Source of the DNA: CAZWEZ01 sp964632795
Lineage (GTDB): Bacteria; Pseudomonadota; Alphaproteobacteria; Rhodospirillales; 2-02-FULL-58-16
Reading direction: 5' to 3'
Length of the DNA: 26,425 nt
Assembly (NCBI GenBank): GCA_964632795.1
Contig: CAZWEZ010000049.1
Coordinates: 1-26,425, forward strand
Part shown: piece by piece, positions 22,692 to 26,425 of the stretch
Layout: every line of letters starts with the position of its first letter
Numbering within the stretch: position 1 is the first letter of the stretch
The notes under the pieces: generated by a model
What the model was told of the DNA's origin: nothing
The model's input: only the letters and a program-made list of their open reading frames with translations
Databases searched by the model: none
Program-made: the position numbers and the translations under genes

Positions 22692-23375
22692 ATGCCAACT
22701 TCGACCCCGCCCGCGGCGTTCGGCCCCGAGACGGCCAGGATCCTGCTTGACATCGGGGCGGTCGACTTCCGCCCCGAGGAGCCCTACACCCTGACCTCGG
22801 GCTGGGCCAGCCCGGTCTACATCGACTGCCGCAAGCTGATCTCGTACCCCGCCGAGCGGCGCCGGGTGATCGAGATGGCGGTCACCCTCCTTCGTGATGC
22901 GGGCGACCTGGCGGGGGCCGGCGCGGTGGCCGGCGGCGAGACCGCCGGCATCCCCTATGCCGCCTGGATCGCCGAGGCGACCGGCCTGCCGATGCTGTAC
23001 GTCCGCAAGAAGCCCAAGGGCTTCGGGCGGGACGCCCAGATCGAAGGCGACCTCGAGGACGGCCAACGGGTGATCCTGATCGAGGACCTGGCCACCGACG
23101 GTAGCAGCAAGTTGGTCTTCATCGACGCCCTGCGTCGGGCCGGGGCCGAGGTCGGCGCCGCCCTGGTGATCTTCTACTACGGGGTCTTCCCCGGCGCCCT
23201 GGGGGAGCTGGAGAAGGCCGGAGTCGCCCTGCGCCATCTGGCCGACTGGCAGGACGTGCTCGAGGTCGCCGGGGGCGGCGGCTACTTCACCCCCGAGGCC
23301 ATCTCCGGGGTCAGGGAATTCCTCGCCGACCCGGTGGGCTGGTCGGCCTCGCACGGCGGGCGAAGCGGCGCTTGA
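22692..23375 (+). CDS. pyrE: Orotate phosphoribosyltransferase
   Basis: Encodes 227 residues. It converts orotate and PRPP to OMP in pyrimidine synthesis in the cytoplasm. The N-terminal hood has Y-T-L-T-S-G-W-A-S-P-V-Y-I-D-C-R-K-L-I-S (32-51), followed by G-G-E-T-A-G-I-P-Y (81-89), the Lys-rich loop V-R-K-K-P-K-G-F-G-R (104-113) and the PRPP-binding motif V-I-L-I-E-D-L-A-T-D-G-S-S-K (127-140). This DLATDGSSK version is the alphaproteobacterial form. Length is normal. Divergent from the sulfotransferase gene with 63 bases between starts; followed by the rhodanese gene after 59 bases, with no recognisable regulatory hairpin. Confidence 0.95.
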   Translation: MPTSTPPAAFGPETARILLDIGAVDFRPEEPYTLTSGWASPVYIDCRKLISYPAERRRVIEMAVTLLRDAGDLAGAGAVAGGETAGIPYAAWIAEATGLPMLYVRKKPKGFGRDAQIEGDLEDGQRVILIEDLATDGSSKLVFIDALRRAGAEVGAALVIFYYGVFPGALGELEKAGVALRHLADWQDVLEVAGGGGYFTPEAISGVREFLADPVGWSASHGGRSGA

Positions 23376-23434
23376 ATCCGCCCCCCCGCCGATCCACATA
23401 TCAGACACATCCTCCGCAATAACGGTACCCGACG

Positions 23435-24340
23435 ATGAAAATACTTCTCGCCCTCGCCGGGGCGCTTGTGGCACTAGCCCTTGTCACCCCCGGCTGGGCG
23501 GCCGAGCCCCTGGTCGACGCCCAATGGGTCAAGGCCAACCTGGGCCAACCCGGGATCGTCTTCCTCGACGTGCGGGGCAACCGCAACGCCTACCGCGCCG
23601 CCCACCTGCCCGGGGCCGTCCACACCGACTACGCACGCGACGGCTGGCGGATCACCAAGGGCGGGGTCAGGGGCCTGCTGCCCGACAAGCGACACCTGGA
23701 GGCCCTGGCCGGCCGCCTGGGCATCGCCAACGACAGCCACCTGGTGATCGCCACCGGCGGCTACGGGGCCAGCGAGATGGCGGTCGCCACCCGCATCTAC
23801 TGGACCTTCAAGGTCATGGGCCTCGATGAGGTGTCGATCCTCGACGGCGGCATGTCGGCCTACCTCGAGGACCGCCGGAACCCGGTCGAAAAGGGCGACA
23901 TCCGCCCCCGGCCGGCGACCTTCACCGCCGACATGCGGCTTGATCTGCTGGCCACCGCCGAGGACGTCCGCCGGGCGCCCGGCTCGACCCTCGTCGACAG
24001 CCGTCTCGGGGACCAGTACCTGGGCATCAACAAGAGCGGCTCGGTGAAGCGCCGCGGCACCCTTGCCGGCGCCCTCAACGTGCCGATCTCGTGGCTCACC
24101 GTGAACGGCCGGGGCTTCATCCGCGAGGCCGAGGAGATCCGCGACCTCTACCGCTTCGCCGGCGCCCCCACCGAAGGCGACACCATCTACTTCTGCAACA
24201 CCGGTCACATGGCCTCGTTGGGCTGGTTCGTGGCCTCGGAGATCCTCGGCAACACCGAGGCCAGGCTCTACGACGGCTCCATGGCCGAATGGACCGCCGA
24301 CCCCGCCAACCCGGTCGAACGGCGCATCGAGACCCGGTGA
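23435..24340 (+). CDS. Periplasmic two-domain rhodanese (sulfurtransferase)
   Basis: Encodes 301 residues with a Sec signal peptide (1-22/23, PGWA-A). Two rhodanese domains follow. The N-terminal one (about 25-150) has F-L-D-V-R (43-47), H-L-P-G-A-V-H and L-D-G-G-M, but its active-site loop reads I-A-T-G-G-Y-G-A and has no Cys. The C-terminal one (about 170-300) has V-D-S-R (187-190), G-A-L-N-V-P, and the active loop Y-F-C254-N-T-G-H-M-A-S. This is the usual pattern of an inactive plus an active domain in thiosulfate/3-mercaptopyruvate sulfurtransferases. Export suggests thiosulfate, cyanide or sulfane-sulfur handling in the periplasm. It could be cotranscribed with pyrE but there is no functional link. 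Confidence 0.9.
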   Translation: MKILLALAGALVALALVTPGWAAEPLVDAQWVKANLGQPGIVFLDVRGNRNAYRAAHLPGAVHTDYARDGWRITKGGVRGLLPDKRHLEALAGRLGIANDSHLVIATGGYGASEMAVATRIYWTFKVMGLDEVSILDGGMSAYLEDRRNPVEKGDIRPRPATFTADMRLDLLATAEDVRRAPGSTLVDSRLGDQYLGINKSGSVKRRGTLAGALNVPISWLTVNGRGFIREAEEIRDLYRFAGAPTEGDTIYFCNTGHMASLGWFVASEILGNTEARLYDGSMAEWTADPANPVERRIETR

Positions 24341-24369
24341 GCCCCCCCCCGGACCACACGCCAGACAAT

Positions 24370-24388
24370 AATTCGCTAATAGCGAATT
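24370..24388. promoter_or_regulatory. Palindromic operator O1 upstream of the XRE gene
   Basis: A perfect 19-bp palindrome with one central base, AATTCGCTAATAGCGAATT. It lies just upstream of the -35 box of the HTH gene. Its core TTCGCTA-N-TAGCGAA recurs 33 bp downstream, so it is very likely the binding site of the regulator encoded immediately after. Confidence 0.75.
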
Positions 24389-24394
24389 CTCCCC

Positions 24395-24422
24395 TTGACA
24401 TTTGTTCGCTATTAGCGAGAAT
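24395..24422 (+). promoter_or_regulatory. Promoter of the XRE regulator gene
   Basis: A consensus -35 TTGACA (24395-24400), 16 bases, then GAGAAT (24417-24422, four of six -10 positions). The second operator occupies the spacer and first -10 bases, so binding there would block RNA polymerase. The gene's ribosome site GAGGAGG follows at 24434-24440. Confidence 0.6.
24405..24419. promoter_or_regulatory. Palindromic operator O2 overlapping the promoter
   Basis: TTCGCTATTAGCGAG, an inverted repeat with a single mismatch at the outermost pair, sharing the half-site TTCGCTA with O1. It sits between the -35 and -10 boxes. Centre-to-centre distance from O1 is 33 bp, about three helical turns, so two dimers would sit on the same DNA face. 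Confidence 0.75.
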
Positions 24423-24443
24423 TTAGAGTGTGCGAGGAGGAGC

Positions 24444-24845
24444 ATGCCGATGAACCGGTTCAAGCCCCTGACCCCGAAGGAAGTGGATGCCATCGAGGGT
24501 AGCGCCCCCGAGCTCCTGGCCGCCCATCCGGACAAAACCGGCGCCACCATAATTCTGCGCCTGGTTGCCACCATCCGCGACAGGGAAGAGGAATTAGTCG
24601 CCTATGCCGCGACCCGCAACGAGGAGTCCTTCCCCGATGAGATCGTGGCCCGCCTGCTGGACGGCGAAAACCCGGTGCGCGTCTATCGCCACCACCGCGC
24701 CATGACCCTGGCCGCCCTCCACGACGCCACAGCCATCAGCACGGCCTACCTGTCGGAGATCGAGACCGGCAAGAAACCGGGCAGCGCGGCCTCGCTGAAG
24801 AAGATCGCCACCGCCCTCAACGTGGCTCTCGACGACTTGGTCTAA
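24444..24845 (+). CDS. XRE-family HTH regulator, antitoxin-like
   Basis: Encodes 133 residues from the ATG at 24444, preceded by GAGGAGG; a second ATG two codons later is equally possible. The N-terminal half is helical and charged (about 1-80) and ends in F-P-D-E-I-V-A-R-L-L-D-G-E-N-P-V-R-V-Y-R, a linker seen in antitoxins that pair with RelE/ParE-type toxins. The C-terminal HTH_3 domain (about 82-133) has M-T-L-A-A-L-H-D-A-T-A-I-S-T-A-Y-L-S-E-I-E-T-G-K-K and ends L-N-V-A-L-D-D-L-V. Two operators flank its promoter, so it is probably autorepressed. No toxin gene is adjacent: upstream is the rhodanese, downstream the convergent kinase, so it is orphan or acts on other loci. Confidence 0.8.
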   Translation: MPMNRFKPLTPKEVDAIEGSAPELLAAHPDKTGATIILRLVATIRDREEELVAYAATRNEESFPDEIVARLLDGENPVRVYRHHRAMTLAALHDATAISTAYLSEIETGKKPGSAASLKKIATALNVALDDLV

Positions 24846-24894
24846 CTTCAAGTCGTTGAACAAAAACGGTTCCAAAATAAATTTCGAGCGATCC

Positions 24895-26298
24895 TCAGCC
24901 GCGGGGGATTGTCACCGTCGCACTGAGCCCGCCCTGCTGGCGGTTGGCCAGTTCGATCTTGCCGCCGTGGGCGTGGACGATGGTCCGGGCGATGTTCAGC
25001 CCCAGGCCGACGCCGCCGGTGTCGCGGCTGCGCGAGCCCTCGAGGCGGTAGAAGGAATCGAAGACCCGCTCCATCGCGTCCTCGGGAATGCCGGGGCCGT
25101 CGTCGTCCACCGTCACCGTCACCTCGGCCTCCGATCCCGACAGCGAGACCACCGCCCGGCCGCCGTATTTCAGGGCGTTGTCGATGAGGTTGGCGAACAC
25201 CCGTTTGAGGGCCACCGGCCGGCCGTCGTAGGGGAAGCGGAAATCGCCCGCATACTCGGCGCGCCCTCCGACGTCGGCGGCGGCGTCGCACAGGCTCTGC
25301 AACAGCACCGCCAGGTCGAAGGTCTTGCGGGGCTCGCCGGCGGCGGCGTCGCGAGCGAACGACAGGGTCGCCGCGATCATCGTTTCCATCTCGTCCAGGT
25401 CGGCCAGCATCTTGGCCCGCTGTTCGGCGTCCTCGACGAATTCGGCGCGCAGCTTGAGCCGGGTGATCGGCGTCCTGAGGTCGTGGGAGATCGCCCCCAG
25501 CATCCGGGTCCTGCCGTCGATGAAATCGCGCAGGCGGCGCTGCATCTCGTTGAAGGCGCGCGCCGCGCGGCGCACCTCGCGCGGCCCCCCCTCGTCCAGC
25601 GGCGGCGCGCCGACGTCCTTGCCCAGCCGTTCGGCGGCCCGCGCGAAGAGGGCCAGCGGCGCCGTCGAGCGGCGCACCGCCCACACCGACAGCGCGATCA
25701 CCACCACCGCCGTGACGACGATGGAGAAGAAGAAGCGGGACGACCAGAACGGCGCCAGGCGTCCGGACGGCGCCATGAAGTTGAGCCAACTGCCGTCGGC
25801 CAGCCCCACCGAGACCAGCAGCAGGTGAGTGGGAAGACCGCCTTGCATCATGCCGGTCATGTGCATCCCCATGCCGGGCATGGACATCCCCATGGGAGGG
25901 GTGTCGAAGCCGCGAACCGACGTCGGGTCCTCGGTAAGGGAAACCAGGATTCGTCGTTCGACGCCGTCGTCCAGGTGATCGTCCAGCGCCGAGCGGACCA
26001 GCCGCGAGCGCCAGTCGTCGCCATCGGCGGCGACCAGGGGCCGGTGGGGGGTCCACCTCACCCTGAGGCCGAGACCGTGGAAGGAACGCTCCAGCCACCG
26101 GCGCTCGGCGGCCGGGGCTTGCTCGAACAGGCCGACGGCGGCGGCGATCCGTTCGGCCGTCTGCCGGCCCCGAGAGATGGCCAGGATGGAGGACCGGTCG
26201 CCGGAATAGAAGGCCATGCCGATCAGTTGAGAGGCGGTCAGCCCCAGCAGCAGGACCAGTACCGTGCGGCCGACGATGGTCTGCGGCCACAGGCGCAT
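24895..26298 (-). CDS. EnvZ-like sensor histidine kinase with Met-rich periplasmic loop
   Basis: Encodes 467 residues from the ATG complementary to 26296-26298, overlapping the regulator's TGA (TGATG); a GTG one codon earlier (GTGA) is the alternative. Residue numbers here count that GTG as 1. Layout: TM1 (about 11-31), periplasmic domain (32-188), TM2 (189-209), HAMP (210-262), HisKA with phospho-acceptor H273 in A-I-S-H-D-L-R-T-P-I-T-R-L-K, then HATPase with N box N-L-I-D-N-A-L-K-Y-G (371-380), G1 D-D-D-G-P-G-I-P (399-406), F box, and G2 G-G-V-G-L-G-L-N (429-436). This is an EnvZ/OmpR-type kinase. Odd feature: residues 137-152 hold eight Met and one His, a possible Cu/Ag-type metal site. 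The signal sensed is otherwise unknown. Confidence 0.9.
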   Translation of the reverse strand: MRLWPQTIVGRTVLVLLLGLTASQLIGMAFYSGDRSSILAISRGRQTAERIAAAVGLFEQAPAAERRWLERSFHGLGLRVRWTPHRPLVAADGDDWRSRLVRSALDDHLDDGVERRILVSLTEDPTSVRGFDTPPMGMSMPGMGMHMTGMMQGGLPTHLLLVSVGLADGSWLNFMAPSGRLAPFWSSRFFFSIVVTAVVVIALSVWAVRRSTAPLALFARAAERLGKDVGAPPLDEGGPREVRRAARAFNEMQRRLRDFIDGRTRMLGAISHDLRTPITRLKLRAEFVEDAEQRAKMLADLDEMETMIAATLSFARDAAAGEPRKTFDLAVLLQSLCDAAADVGGRAEYAGDFRFPYDGRPVALKRVFANLIDNALKYGGRAVVSLSGSEAEVTVTVDDDGPGIPEDAMERVFDSFYRLEGSRSRDTGGVGLGLNIARTIVHAHGGKIELANRQQGGLSATVTIPRG

Positions 26299-26425
26299 CA
26301 CCCGGCCTCGACCTCGGGGGTGAAGGTGTAGCCGCCCCCGCGCACGGTCTTGATCAGCGCCGGGCGGCGGGGGTCGTCCTCGATCTTGCGGCGCAGGCGG
26401 CTGACCTGGACGTCGATGCTGCGGT
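26298..26425 (-). CDS. OmpR-family response regulator, C-terminal end only
   Basis: The last 41 or so codons of a winged-helix response regulator, cut by the window edge. The visible part is the end of the recognition helix and the wing: R-S-I-D-V-Q-V-S-R-L-R-R-K-I-E, then P-x-L-I-K-T-V-R-G-G-G-Y-T-F, typical of the OmpR/PhoB output domain, with a short tail EVEAG. Its stop overlaps the kinase start, so the two form a coupled two-component pair; the receiver domain lies beyond 26425. Confidence 0.9.
   Translation of the reverse strand, partial: RSIDVQVSRLRRKIEDDPRRPALIKTVRGGGYTFTPEVEAG

Noticed and set aside
24341..24360. C-run after the rhodanese stop as a regulatory element
   Set aside because: A simple homopolymer with no pairing partner; probably composition noise.
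24846..24862. Short inverted repeat TTCAA-gtcg-TTGAA between the XRE gene and the kinase gene
   Set aside because: Only five base pairs and not followed by a T-run on either strand; too weak to call a terminator.

Overview
The window is a GC-rich bacterial chromosome segment, most likely from an alphaproteobacterium and tentatively from the Rhodospirillales. The evidence is a DUF2336 protein, an NDUFS4-like complex I accessory protein, an EnvZ/OmpR-type pair, and dense operons with ATGA, GTGA and TGATG stop/start overlaps. No IS element, CRISPR array, rRNA or origin was seen.

Layout. (1) 93-1370 encodes a DUF2336 helical-repeat protein. (2) 1371-4604 looks like a small accessory patch. It holds a stop-interrupted reading frame, a tiny coupled ORF, an AT-rich two-helix membrane protein, a secreted Sel1-repeat protein, a HEPN/Abi-like protein and a small orphan gene, and it ends against the 3' end of tRNA-Arg(TCT). 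(3) 4605-5680, minus strand: tRNA-Arg, NDUFS4-like protein, tRNA-Pro(TGG) and an exported DUF192 protein. (4) 5892-13242, plus strand: a nine-gene Mrp-type cation/proton antiporter operon in the order E-F-G-(A C-terminal part + B)-C-D-D-small-D. This matches the antiporter half of archaeal Mbh/Mbx complexes better than the usual mrpABCDEFG order. (5) 18144-13267, minus strand: a complete HAAT-family (Liv-type) amino-acid ABC transporter, with the binding protein first, then permeases H and M and ATPases G and F. (6) 18306-18848, minus: a lone Panacea/SocA-like (DUF4065) protein. (7) 18939-21078, plus: XdhC-type molybdenum-cofactor maturation protein followed by a fusion of a MocA-like cytidylyltransferase with an IscU/SufU-like Fe-S scaffold domain. 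(8) 21102-22628, minus: TPR-sulfotransferase. (9) 22692-24340, plus: pyrE and a secreted two-domain rhodanese. (10) 24370-24845, plus: an XRE regulator (antitoxin-like) with two palindromic operators around its own promoter. (11) 24895-26425, minus: an EnvZ-like kinase with a methionine-rich periplasmic loop, translationally coupled to an OmpR-like regulator that runs off the window edge.

How the genes work together. The Mrp-like operon should build one membrane complex exchanging Na+ (or K+) for H+. The Liv genes make one high-affinity uptake system. XdhC plus the MocA-IscU fusion point to assembly of a molybdenum hydroxylase whose structural genes lie outside this window. The most unusual items are the MocA-IscU fusion, the split MrpA with a third antiporter subunit that has lost its TM7 lysine, the Met-rich sensor loop, and the paired operators of a toxin-less antitoxin-like regulator. 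All functions are read from sequence patterns and family knowledge; no database search was run.
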